DNA of 64,000 bases from Aquatica leii. Lineage: Eukaryota; Arthropoda; Insecta; Coleoptera; Lampyridae. Within the stretch, counting starts at the first letter, position 1, and every line of letters starts with the position of its first letter. Of the stretch, positions 22,501 to 34,402 are shown piece by piece. The translations under genes and the position numbers were made by a program. The DNA is taken from the NCBI GenBank assembly GCA_035610365.1, contig CM069433.1, positions 80,758,236 through 80,822,235 of the forward strand. The letters are read 5' to 3'. A model generated the notes under the pieces. It was given only the letters and a program-made list of their open reading frames with translations, was not told the origin of the DNA and searched no databases.

Positions 22501-25040
22501 TTAATCTTAGAAAAAACAGATTACAGAATATGTAATACAAAATTAACACATACAATGTAACGTCAGTTTATAACTTTTTAAGTGAATGAAAGCTATATGT
22601 ATATATATTATATAATAGTGAAAACACATTGATATCAACATAAGCGTGTTCAATATTTGACTAATTATTATAATAAATACTATTATTTTTAAGTAATTTA
22701 AAAAAAAATTGTTTAAATCAACAAAATTAATTAAACAATTAAGTTTTTTCCATGTAAAATTTATATTCATTTTTTTAATAGAATTTAAACAAAATTCAGT
22801 AAAACCATGCAGAATAAATTAACAAGATTAAATTATGTAATCGTTTCAAAATAAAATAGTAATTGTCACATAAAATAAACAGAAATAAAATGATGATAAC
22901 TAAATGAATTTTATTGGCACATTTAACCGAACATTTTCCGCTTAATGCCCACTTTACATATTCGCATTTAAATCTATGTCACAGTTTTTATTTTAACGTA
23001 AATTTTTAATAAACTTTGATTAAAATATATGTTTAGCGTAGACGTATGTTGTTTACATTATTGTTTTTTAATTACTTATACAAAAAATTTACGAAATGTG
23101 GTTATAATAATATAAAAATATTAGAAAATAAATTAATGCAGTTTATATTTATTTACTTTAATTTTTATAATTTTTTTTATCATTTAAAAAATGATTTTTA
23201 CTGAAACAAAATTTTAACATTAAACTTAATTAAACAGTATCAATTTCGTCAGTTTCTTTTATTAAAACTGATATCGTAACAATTGTTAAATATTACATTA
23301 TCACATGAATATAATATTTTTGTTTGTTTAGTCATTTATGTTAATTTTGTCTAATTGTACTCCTATATTGTATTGATAATATTAAATTATATTTTTTTCA
23401 CATTTACACACACAATTATAGTTGTATACAGCTTTATTTGTGTTTGCTGTTATAGAATTTTGTGTTTTTTATGAGAACAATTTTTGATGCTCATATTTAA
23501 TTACGTGATTACTTGTTTTGTATTCTTGTTTACTTCATTTGTTTTCATGTATGCCTTTCTTAAAAATTTTACGTCACAGTTTTTAAAATAGGTGGTAAAA
23601 ACGAACTTTATTTATATGAATGATTTTTGTTTTTAAAGTACTCCTATATGATACGCATACGCGATTGACTACGAGACATGGACGTTTGACACCATTTTTA
23701 AAAAAAGTTACACATGTCAACAGTATACATCAAACTTTGTCGTTTTTACTTGTCATAAATTTTATCTCTTATTTTTTTGTAGATTTGACTCGTTTGTTAA
23801 CTTAATTACAGGTAAGCCATTGAGAAAACATTTTCTTAAGGTTAACACTAAATTTGGGTAAGGCAAATTTTAATTATCATTTGATCTCACTACGGTGTTT
23901 CTTACAAATCTTGTTTGGTTATAATTGTGGTATTTTTCACAACGATTTGTTTGCTATTAGTAGTAGTCTAATTTGAATTGTTATCGCATGCTAATATGAA
24001 AACCATTAATTATTATTTATTGTTAATTTAATTAATCTACAAAAAATTAAAATGTTTTTGCTATTTAAATTTACTATACAAATGTATTGTGAGTTTTCGA
24101 TGTTTTTGGCGTTTTTATAACCAACGTTGTACTTGTAATCAAACTAAACTGCTTCTTTTATGGCTACTAAATTTGAGACTTGTGTGTTATTAGGTCTAAT
24201 TCTATTTGTACGTTATTATTTTAAGATAATTAAATAGAATTCAATGTTAACTATTTTGTTTATTTCTTCGTTTTTAACTTTACGGACTTTTAAAACTTTA
24301 ATGCAAGCTTTAAACCTTTTGTACTGATCGAACAGGAGCTGTAACTGCAATACCAGATTAAGCGTTTATTAAAAAAAAATTATCACTTAGATCTACCCTC
24401 TCTACGATAGGAATTGTTTCAATTCTATTGCGAGCTGGCCGTGCAAAATTTGTAAACTTCTAGAAGTTTGTAGCAAGTTTTACATGATACCTTTATAATT
24501 TAATTTGTTTTGACGGTTTATACTTCCTACAACGGATTAGTGGAGCTCTATAAACTACTCGAACTTTTTTTGGCAACATCATCTTGGAGGCTTTACGTCA
24601 AATTCAAAAGCTAGCTCACTGGGAACTACGTAAACAATTAAGGTATTTACAATTTAAATTAATATATAATTTATTGCTTGTTTATCGTACCGTTAATAAA
24701 ATTTTCAATTTAGCCACTTGAATTTCCTTAATCGTTTGTATTATTTTAAAAACAATATGTAACGAATTTACAATTGTTATTATTAACGTTGAACCCACCA
24801 AATTTATATTACCGGGATTTTAATTTAATTTTTATTTAAGGTACCTAACACAATTTGTTGTGTTGCGTTAATTCATTTGCAATTTATTTTAGTTTTATTT
24901 AAATTTTGTTTAAATCATGTAATTTATTACAGATTTTAAAGTTAACCCACGACCATCTTTATTCATTTCTGGAGAATTACATCCTTAATGTCGCTTTTAT
25001 TCAGTCATTTCTGTTGTTAACATTTTTTGTGTATAACAAT
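22500..25040. other. AT-rich stretch without recognisable genes
   Basis: Frames at 22543-22770 (minus) and 23620-23805 (plus) show no family resemblance and have the composition of translated AT-rich DNA. Confidence 0.4.
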
Positions 25041-25048
25041 GTAGTTTT

Positions 25049-25180
25049 GCGAGAGTGATCACGTCATAAAGTTGAACACATTAAAATTAAACAGAAAAAA
25101 ACAAATTTGTTAAAAATGCGGTTTAAAAAGAACCAAATGTCTTGGCCACACGGAAGTCGGCAGTAGACTGTATTAAAAAT
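25049..25180 (+). repeat. LTR-like direct repeat, left copy (partner 27601-27735)
   Basis: The block with gtgatcacgtcataaa and atgcggtttaaaaagaa recurs at 27601-27735 in the same orientation, roughly three quarters identical. Spacing of 2.55 kb would suit a decayed, shortened LTR element or two copies of a short repeat. Confidence 0.5.
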
Positions 25181-27600
25181 AAACATTTAAAAAGAAGAAG
25201 ATCAAAAGGTTATTAAAGACATTAGATTTTTATCACCAACACAAAAACGGCAGCACAGGTTTAAACTAAGCACTACTCATAACAATTTACAAAAGCCATT
25301 ATCAAATTATCCTCAGGCAAAAACAAAAAAATAATTTCTAAATGATCTGTAATGAAACCTAAGATTGTAGAGATGTTACTGGACACATTTTTGCAATTCA
25401 TACCTTTTATTTCGCAAAAAATCAGTCAACTCGGTGCTTAATGTTAATACGTTTTAGGTGGTGTCAACACCAGTTATCGCGTCACTAATATAAATATTTT
25501 TAAAGATGCCTACGGACGCCACTGGGTAATAAAAAACTTTGTACTTAAGTAGTTGTTGGTATGGCTTTGGTTCTTACATCTTACATTACTTAGTTAGTTA
25601 GAATTCTGAACACCAAGTAATGCTGTGATTATCATATTTTTATATAATGCTGAAATGATGAAAAGAAGCAATTAAAATAAAATTAGTTTTGTTACTCCTA
25701 ATATGCAAACTAGCAAAATGTGATTTGGCTGTTAAAGCAAAGTGCTTTATTTAAATAGAAACTGCAAGCAGGGGCTATAAACATTTTTAATTTAACCTTT
25801 GTCGATATATGTAATTTGAATTTAGCAGTGGATAGTTTGAGAATACGCACTTGTCAATTGATATACTCTATAAGTTTTTTATAAGTAGAAAAATTATACG
25901 CTTGCCGTCAAGATTTAGATACATGCGAGGTAGCGAAATTTCAATTACGCATAGTTAAATAAAAAAGAATTAATTCAAAATGATTTTGAATTAGAAGTGC
26001 TGCTAAAATACTGGCTGCATTTTGGTGTATTTGAAAATATAACTTAAAACCCTCTTGAGTAGGCAAAACAAGAGACTAAAAATTTAGAATGTTATCTAGG
26101 TACATTTCGGCTAGACGCCTACCGTTTTAATACCGATTTTTTAAGGCTTGATAAGCGATACATAATTTGTCTTGGTTGATGAAAAGCTAACAAAAGCGAA
26201 TTTTGTTTTATCAGAAGGAGGACGTTTTTTATTGATTAAATTTTGCGAGAGTTTTATTTTGATGCACCAAAAAATCAAAAATACCGATAAAATGTGTTCA
26301 TGACGCGAACTTTTTATTAAGATGTTAAAAAAACTTAAAAGAACTTAGAAGGAAAACCGCATAATTCTTATGATGCTCCGCTATCAGCGTCAGCACTTTG
26401 AAGCTTAGCAAAAATGGTACAGATTAATAAACTAAATCTGTAAAACTTTTTGAAATAAAACATTTTTAGGCGCAACTTGGGAGTAACTCATATTTTTTTT
26501 ATAAAAGTAACGCCCACGTCACAGCTCAAGTAGTTTTCGCTATTTAAGAACAGTAGGTATTGCGCTACCAAACAAAAAGTAGTTTGTCAATGGATATATC
26601 CAATTAAAAGCGATTGTGAATTTCATGCTGTTTCACCAGAACAATCCTTGAGTTTTTTAAAATTTAAAATTTTATTATAAGAAATGCTGTAGTACACGCA
26701 AACTTAATCTACTTAATTTGAAATAGAGTTTCTGTGAAAAAAAAATTGTGTTGAATAATATTGCACAACGAGGTATTGTTATCAAAACTTAGTTTGAAAC
26801 GCATTTTCAGATTTAGCAAAAAAATATTGAGAAAGGCAGTGCAACCACGTGCTACATCTTTGTGAATAAATGTGAAAAGGAGTTAATAAAGCTGTGGAAA
26901 ATTTGACGTTTATAGTGAATAATGGTAACGTGAATCTTTAAGTAACTATGATTAATCAGTTATTTACCTCGGTCATATTGTATGCCATTTAATAATTTAA
27001 AGATAAATCGATGTGCTGTATTTTGTACCAAAATGAATATTTTCACTTTTCTTTTTTGTAAATTTTTCAACAAAAGATTTGTTAAAAAGCCGTAATACAG
27101 GTGATTGTCATAATTGTAACTAATAATTAAATTGAAACAAAATACTCGTACAGTCATCTAGATTGTTCATACGTTATACAAAAAAAAATTTAACTATAGC
27201 TTATGCAACATTTGCGTGTTAACCATTTAAGTTGTCTTAAATTTTTTAATTTAAAATGAGAGAGTCTTAAAAATATTTTATTTTTTCATCAATCAATAAG
27301 AACAAAAGTAAAATCAACTTAAAATGACATTTATTTTAATTTAAGTCTCTGTCACAACCAACAAAGAAGTTTTACTGCAATCGCGCTTAATGATTACACG
27401 CACTTAAACTTTTTTGGTATTGATCGGTAAGAACCTAATTTCTTTAACCAGAGTATAGTTTTCGATTAGTACTTATTGATGAACTTTTTAAAAATTTGAT
27501 TTGCATATTAACAATTCGTTGACATCGTTTCTAAAACACCAAAATACAAGAAAGAGGATTTCGTATTAAAATCAACGTAATTATTAAATAAAAAACTTAT
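25181..27600. other. Unassigned interior between LTR-like repeats
   Basis: Translations show scattered pol-like strings (for example FELEVLLKYWLHF near 25995) but none that I can place in a family. Frames are closed every few dozen codons. Confidence 0.3.
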
Positions 27601-27735
27601 CGCACGAGTGATAACGTCATGAACTTAAACAGAATAAGTCAAATTAAACAAAAACTAAATTGATTTTCTGAACATGCGGTTTAAAAAGAATCAAGTGTTT
27701 TAGCTACACGGAAATTGGCAGTATTAAAAAAAAAC
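27601..27735 (+). repeat. LTR-like direct repeat, right copy
   Basis: Matches 25049-25180, including aacatgcggtttaaaaagaa and the CACGGAA--GGCAGT block. Confidence 0.5.
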
Positions 27736-29109
27736 TTCGGTTGTAACCCACACACACAAATATAATAATTTAAAAAAAAAGATTAAAATGTATTTACGTG
27801 AATTCTTTGGAAAGCTTTCACCAAAAAATAAGCGATTGCTTAATTTATTTTTATAACAATTAAGAATTTAAAATTATTCAAAATTAAGTATTAGATTTAA
27901 GTAGGGGACAGCATGCAACTAAAACGAAAGTGTATTTAGCAGAAATAAATAAACCAAACGCTCACGCTGACATACATTTATATGTACTTGCGCAACACAA
28001 AAGTAATGTCAAAAGAAGAAACATTTTTTAAAGACGCACAAACATATAATACGTTACTTTACTTTAAACTAAATAAATTTTTCTGTAAATAAACAAAAAA
28101 ACAAATGCAAAAACTAAAAATAAGGATTTGTTTTGCTAAATTACTAAATGGTCTACATTATTTCTAATAATTTTTAATTTTAACAATTTAGCACACATTA
28201 CGGTAATGATTTCTAAAATAATGGAAATGTACAAAATAAAAACTTTCTTACTTTCTGATCTTTGAACAGAGACAAGAAAACTTTGTGTATCATAAAAGTT
28301 TAGTTACAGCATAGTAAATAATACAATGGGTTCTTAAAACCATACTTTTTTAAGAAATTAATGTATTTACAGCTCTATAACTAATTAGAAAAATTATTAC
28401 TCAGTTTATATGATATATACACAATCTTGCATTAAATCATTATTTCTACTTTTATTGCAAGTTTTGCAGTTTTACAAAAATATTTTGTTAGATTTTGTTT
28501 TCAGTTTGTTTCTAAAATGTGTAATAATTTTGTGTTTTTTTAATAATTACAACTATTGAGTTCGAAAACAAAAATTACCTGTAAAATAGCTTCTACCTTG
28601 GTATAAAGCGATCATTAATATACTTCTGTTAATATACGACTTTAAAATAAAGTTTATACTTTTTTGTTTGTTTATGTTAGTAAGCCACTGTTTTGCCGGC
28701 ACCTACAAAATGTGAATACTCCCAAAATACTTAAATCACGTAGTAGTTGATAGAACTTATATTACTTTCTAAAATGATTTTTAATTTAGCTCAGAGTTAA
28801 ATAAACTTATTGAAAGAGCAGATACTTTAAACAAATTAACACTTTCAAAAAGTTAATAAAAAGATCAGAAAATTTAAGGACCTAACAGCGTAAGTTGACA
28901 GAAAAAACTAGATTGAGTAATATGAAAACTGGAATATAAAATCAGTTCACGTTGAGAGTATTCTCACTTTTGGGATATAACGCGATAGCTGTACAATTCT
29001 TTTTGGTTTCCGTTCAACGCGGAAAAAAAAGTTTTTTTTTTTCATAAACTCCTTAAAATATTTAGCTATACAAAAACTTTGGTACAATTATGTTTCTTTC
29101 AATTTTAAA

Positions 29110-29570
29110 CTAACCTGGCCTAGATTTTATTGCCGATTTCCAAAGACTATATAGTGCCATTCAAAACTTTTCTTGTATCTCTTCTTTCGTAAGAACCACA
29201 TTGCACCAAATTAAGACGTTTTCCCATATTAAAACGAGAAACAATGTTCATTAACCGTTTAGATCTATTATTGTCTTTATTCTTAATAACTCATGAGCTC
29301 TAATGTTGGAATAAAGCTTGATCACTCATTACCCACCGTATTACATATACCTGCACGGCATTCTAAATGGTCACCAAATACATAATAAACTTGCTGCACT
29401 GTATTCGTAAATAGAACATTTTGTCCGCTTTTGAAGATGTTTTAGCCAGTTAGTTGACAAAAACCTTTTACGTTCTGCATTGATATAGGTGTCCTTTTTA
29501 ATGCAAAAACTTTGTAAAGCCATATCAGCTTCCATTGAAGGAGTCCAGTTTGACTACAACTACAAATAAC
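29110..29570 (-). pseudogene. MULE-like (Mutator-like) transposase fragment
   Basis: Reading the minus strand in order: WTPSMEADMALQSF near 29545, corresponding to the family MEsDiI block; QQVYYVFGDHLEC near 29375, corresponding to the HvFGdH-C block; and LMNIVSRFNMGKRLNL followed by CGSYERR near 29230-29185, corresponding to the GKR-N--qrGSyerR block. The order and spacing fit the C-terminal half of insect Mutator-like transposases, with about 150 residues between first and last block. The reading needs several frame changes and stops. Catalytic residues upstream of this part are absent. Confidence 0.55.
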
Positions 29571-29894
29571 GATACAAATAAAAAAACCTCGTTTAAAACC
29601 CACACAAAAAAATTTTTGCAACACTAACTGTAAGTAGTGTTTATTGATAAAACAAATATTACAAGTCTTACCTTTGCGATTTTTTTTCACAATTATGTGA
29701 CTTTTTAAAACATATTTTATCTAAATGTTTAGAATGTACTCTAATTAAAATCAGTAAGAAAATTAAGGCGCAACTTATCGAATAATATAATTTCATTAAA
29801 AAAGTAGAAAGAAATTTATCTACTTTATTAAAAAATTACATCAACAACGATAGAAACGCCACGATACATACATAACAAAAACACAGTAGACACG

Positions 29895-30175
29895 GTTCTT
29901 TTAATATACAATTTTGTATAACAACCAATACCATTTTTGGTAACTAGTAATTTAACAATTTTACACAAATATTAGATATAGGGATTAGTTCGTATATCCG
30001 TGGTACTAACATACGATTAATGCAAAAACTTTAAAACTAACTAATTAATTAATTGGCAATTAATAATCTCAACAATATAAAACCGCTTGCTTGTTTCACA
30101 CACTCGTGACGTTAAAATGTCAGAATAGTTAATCTCTATCATTAACAACCTTGTTTTTTAAACAACTATTTTTAA
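29895..30175 (+). repeat. Dispersed repeat copy (partner 38965-39235)
   Basis: Shares aaccaata, tttaac-at, actttaaaactaact and atcattaacaaccttgtt blocks with 38965-39235. Most differences replace a CG of the other copy by TG or CA, as expected from decay of methylated CpG. Confidence 0.65.
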
Positions 30176-30179
30176 TAAA

Positions 30180-31385
30180 TTTTAATCAATAATTACTATA
30201 TAATCATTTTTAAAAAAAATCTAATTGGTTTAATAACAATCTTGCTAAAAAACATTGATTTATTTTCCATTTGAATCAAAAATATTGTAATTATACATGT
30301 ATAAATTTGCTTGTTATTTTTGCTAACAGTTGAAGGAATAACAATTTGATAACATTAATCACATTAGAAGAAACTGATATTAATCTATTTTTAGTTATTT
30401 ACATAAAAAAAAATTTTTAATTTTTTTCTACATTGTACTAAAGTTTTTAATATATTTTTATTTGCATAACTGTACATTTTATAAATTTTCTAAATGAAAC
30501 AATTTAATCTATTTTGGTACAAAACACAAGAAACGAATTTTAAAATTTTAAACTTTTGTTATGTATTTGGTTGTGTATAATAAGTAAATTGCTTAAATTT
30601 ATTTACATCACAACTGTAGAACTTTTTAACATATGAAACCCGTTTAAAAAGAATCTACTATTAAATTTACATAAAATTTATTTTCTTTCTTTTTTTTATA
30701 TAAAATGTAATATTTTTAAATTACTTTTTTATTTAATACACTGTTTTTAAACACAATAATGTTTTTTTTTTGTTATTTTTACGTATTTTATTTTATTTAA
30801 AAACAAGATTGTTTTGTAATTTGAGATTAATCAAAAAATAAAATTTAAATTTACAATAAGCTAATGCAGTGATGTAATAATTTTTTTTGTTAAACACGTA
30901 AACGTTAATGTAATGTAGCAATTTGTAGGTATGCAATTTTTTTATTTAACATAATATTTTAGTTCTGTAACAAAAATTTACCTATATTTTTTAGATCTAA
31001 GGATTTACATACATTTTGTTAGCAACTTTTTCTATTATCAAAGCTGATAGCAAACACTTATAAGTTAGACTTTATGTTCTATATAATTTTTAAAAATTGC
31101 AATGTTTTTTTTTATTACACTTAAGTATATTTTATGAAATATTTAGTATCGCTTTATACTAGAGCTCAACTGAAACGTAAAATACACACGTTGTCATTGT
31201 TTTATCACTGGGCAATAGAGGATTTTGTAAACGAACAATTCTATTATACATATTAAAGGGACGGAAGTATTCGTACGTGTTTCTAGTGGTTACAAGTCGA
31301 GTTGGTTTATTTTCGTTTTACTTTGATTTTGCATACAAGTAGTTCTTTTGAGAACTCACAACTTTCTATGTTTTATTAAGCGCTT
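30180..31385. other. Very AT-rich stretch, no gene seen
   Basis: Dominated by poly(A)/poly(T) runs; no open frame of note. Confidence 0.4.
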
Positions 31386-31871
31386 AATTAATATGGTTTC
31401 TTCTTCAAAGAAAGTTTGAGTACGTAAAAAAATTATCCACAACCACAGTCAAGAAATAATTGCAAACGTATTGAACTTTTTTAAACAAGTAGCTGAAAAT
31501 GGAGTAATAATTCTGCTAACAAGTTTTAGGACAATTTCTTGCTGTCACAAAAATTTTAGAAATTACCTACAGATGTATAAGCAAAGAATCCGACTAAATA
31601 TAACGTGGTAAAATTTCAACTATTTCATCACCTTGCAAAAAACGATTAAAACGTAGTAAAAAAGATATTTTACCAGCCGAAAAAAAATAATACACAATTT
31701 TTATTTAACCAACAGGAAACGACTAACTTTAAAAGTTACGTTTAATGTAAACCATAAAGTTGTTTTATAAACAATTTATATTTTTAGGTATTTTGCAAAG
31801 AATTCTAGACAGTGGTCCGCCATTTTAAAGTGGCTTGACTACTCTAAATAATTGAATAAAAGATTTGGGTT

Positions 31872-31935
31872 GTAAGTAAGTTGCAGTATACATACATATC
31901 TACATAACATATTTTTTAAAATTGTACTCTAATAG
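31872..31935 (+). other. Intron in transposase remnant (64 bases)
   Basis: GTAAGT donor and AATAG acceptor; removal joins IKDLG to the following KL-PQTK codons in phase. Confidence 0.55.
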
Positions 31936-32217
31936 GTAGAAAACTACCACAGACAAAATAAAATGTTTAATAGAAACACATGATATAAGACAAAAACGCA
32001 TTGTTTATTTAAAAAGTTTAACGCAATACAAAAATGAAAACAAATCTATAATCGACACTGATGAAACTTATTTGCACAGTTTGCACACAACTTCAATGGG
32101 CCGATGATACTGTAAATGGTTTAAAAAAACTTGTTTTTAAAGGAAACCGATTAATTATTTTGCATGCAGGCGGTACAATTGGATTTATGCCAAGAGTATA
32201 AAACATATTTAGTTCAG

Positions 32218-32270
32218 GTATGTACTATTATAACTTTTCTAAATCTTTAATTGTATTTGCGTATGTTTAG
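32218..32270 (+). other. Intron in transposase remnant (53 bases)
   Basis: GTATGT donor after TTCAG and TTTAG acceptor before GCACT; removal yields FSSGTKPSGYHDK, matching the family block FkSgtkSGdYH without a gap. Confidence 0.65.
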
Positions 32271-33814
32271 GCACTAAACCTAGTGGTTATCATGACAAAA
32301 TAAATGCCAACGGTTTTTTTAAATGGATAGAAAACTAATTAATATGAAATTTACTACACCTCGATCGATTCTTGTAGTTAATAATGCATCATACCATAAT
32401 GTAGTACGATCAAAACTCAACATTAGCTACGCTAATACAAGAAATGGTGAATTCGCTTACAGAAGAAAATATAACGCACAATGAAAGTTCTACTAAAACA
32501 GAATTATATAAACATAAAACTTTCACCATAAAACATATTAAAATATTTTTTTACACCAATTACCCTAGAAATTTTAAGAATTATATAAACTTATTAAAAT
32601 TCATAAAGCAAAGCATTGTAAGAACAAACTAGATTTCTTGATGACAAAATATAAACATACAGTACTTCGTCTACCGCCATATCATCTTGGTTTCAACCCG
32701 ATTAAAAAAATTTGAGCAATAATGAAAAACTGGGTTGCGTCGAGAAAGGTTACTTTTCTATTGACCGATGTGAAAACTTTAGCCAAAGAAAAATTTAATA
32801 ATATCACTGCAGAAGATTGGTGTGCTGTTTGCAGTCATGCAGACAAAATTACTGATAACTACATTGTTAAAGAACCAAGCAGTAAAAAAGTTGATTTTTA
32901 AGTTAATACAAGAGAATACGGAATATGAAGATAATCCAAGTGGTATAGAACCACTAACTGATTAATGTTGACTTATTATGTAATTTTTTTTTGTAAGAAT
33001 TAGATTTGTAAATGAACTCTAAAGTTATTGCATTTATTTAACGTAATTCTAAGTTTTTAGTTCTTATTTTCTTGAGTTATATTACTGTAATGAATAATGT
33101 TTATTATATTAAGATTATTACATTAGAAAAAATGAAATTAAAGTATTTTTTTGCTATATACAGATATAAAAACAGATATATATGGCAAGCCGTTTTACTA
33201 TTTATTATACCTTAAACATAGATCTCATTTTAACACAAGATCACTTGACATTTACGAAATTTAAACTATTAATTTTAACAAATTTACATTTCCATTTTAA
33301 TTTAAAATTATATTAATATTTTTATTTCTTTGTATATTGTAATATTTAATTTACATTTATTTTGATTTCTATCATTCTTTTAATTTTATTTTTCTGCAAT
33401 CTTAAATTAATTTAAATTATTCTTTAAGCAAACATATATTTACGAAACATATGATTTATATTCAACTTAATTACGGGTATAAATTATTACATTCAATATA
33501 TTTATGCAAGAACTATTGCGAGACAGTGAAAATAAAATTATTTTGTCTGCGACTATCAAATTTAAATAGAAATAACATTAATGTTCATTCTAATATTACC
33601 ATAAATATGAATTACATTTTTATTTTAATATTAAAATAAAAAACATGGGCGTGTACTAGTGTACACATGTAAGAAGTGAAACTTCTTTATGGCCTTATTT
33701 TTCGCAAAATGATCTACATGCAACTTTTCAGAAATTGGTTAAATAAAGTTAAATTAGATAAAGTTTAAACAAAAGGATTTTTTATCATAGACATGAATAC
33801 AAATAATACAATTA

Positions 33815-33895
33815 TTTCACTTTAACTTTTTGCTACTAAGATTATTACAGCATTTCATTAATTGTAATAGAATTATTACTATCATTGTCATCGTT
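33815..33895 (+). repeat. 81-bp direct repeat, copy 1
   Basis: Nearly identical to 34140-34220 (three differences seen), beginning TTTCACTTTAACTTTTTGCT. High identity suggests a recent duplication inside the nested element. Confidence 0.8.
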
Positions 33896-34139
33896 ATTAT
33901 ATATTTTTGTAATTAATGGCTTACGGTAACTGAAATATGAAATTGAATCTACAAAAATTAGTTAATTGATTTACAAAAATTAATAACATATTTCAGAATT
34001 TATACTCTATGCCAATTAATTGATGTTCATTAAATTAGCATTCGTATTAATTAAAAATGTGACGCGTAACGAAATAAGCGACATGCTATCCCTACTGCGT
34101 TGGAGAAACTGAAAGTACTCTTCGTCTGAACCAACCGTG

Positions 34140-34220
34140 TTTCACTTTAACTTTTTGCTACTAAGATTATTACAGCATTTCATTAATTGAAATAGAATTA
34201 TTACTGTCATTGTCATCGTT
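34140..34220 (+). repeat. 81-bp direct repeat, copy 2
   Basis: Partner of 33815-33895, 325 bases downstream. Confidence 0.8.
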
Positions 34221-34361
34221 CAATCAGAAATTGAGGTTAACCTTAAAAATTTAAAAAAAAAAAGATGGCGCGTAACGGAATAATTTAAATGTGACGCGTA
34301 ACGAAAAAAATGTGACGGTAAATTTTTTTCCAACGCCGATAAAGAAGTTTCACTTCAAAAA

Positions 34362-34402
34362 TCATTTTCCTTAACAGAAATGATTTCCGTTAAGGAAAAT
34401 GA
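34362..34402. repeat. Near-perfect hairpin, 20-bp arms
   Basis: TCATTTTCCTTAACAGAAAT and its reverse complement with one mismatch adjoin almost without a loop, directly after the nested element end. Confidence 0.65.

Larger units (their letters stand above)
31393..32960 (+). pseudogene. Tc1/mariner-type DDE transposase with introns, decayed
   Basis: A nearly full-length transposase copy read across three frames. The Met at 31393 leads into a helix-turn-helix part (IIHNHSQEIIANVLNFF) and a basic SSPCKKRLKRSKKD linker. Then IKDLG is joined over an intron (31872-31935) to a stretch with KCLIETHD and the first catalytic block IIDTDETYLHS. KGNRLIILHAGGTIGF is joined over a second intron (32218-32270) to GTKPSGYHDKIN. 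The second catalytic block reads SILVVNNASYHN, with Asn for Asp at 32380-32382. HTVLRLPPYHLGFNPIKKI near 32655-32710 carries Lys where the catalytic Glu belongs. Both introns restore a continuous family match. Several stops and frameshifts make it inactive. Confidence 0.75.
33665..34366. mobile_element. Nested inverted-repeat element (non-autonomous)
   Basis: Left GAAGTGAAACTTCTTTATGGC at about 33675 and right the reverse complement of GAAGTGAAACTTCTTTATCGGC at 34340-34360 form inverted ends. The inside carries GTGACGCGTAACG motifs at 34061, 34290 and nearby, and two 81-bp direct repeats. I recall GTTACGCGTCACA blocks from dispersed insect elements but cannot name the family. Confidence 0.5.
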
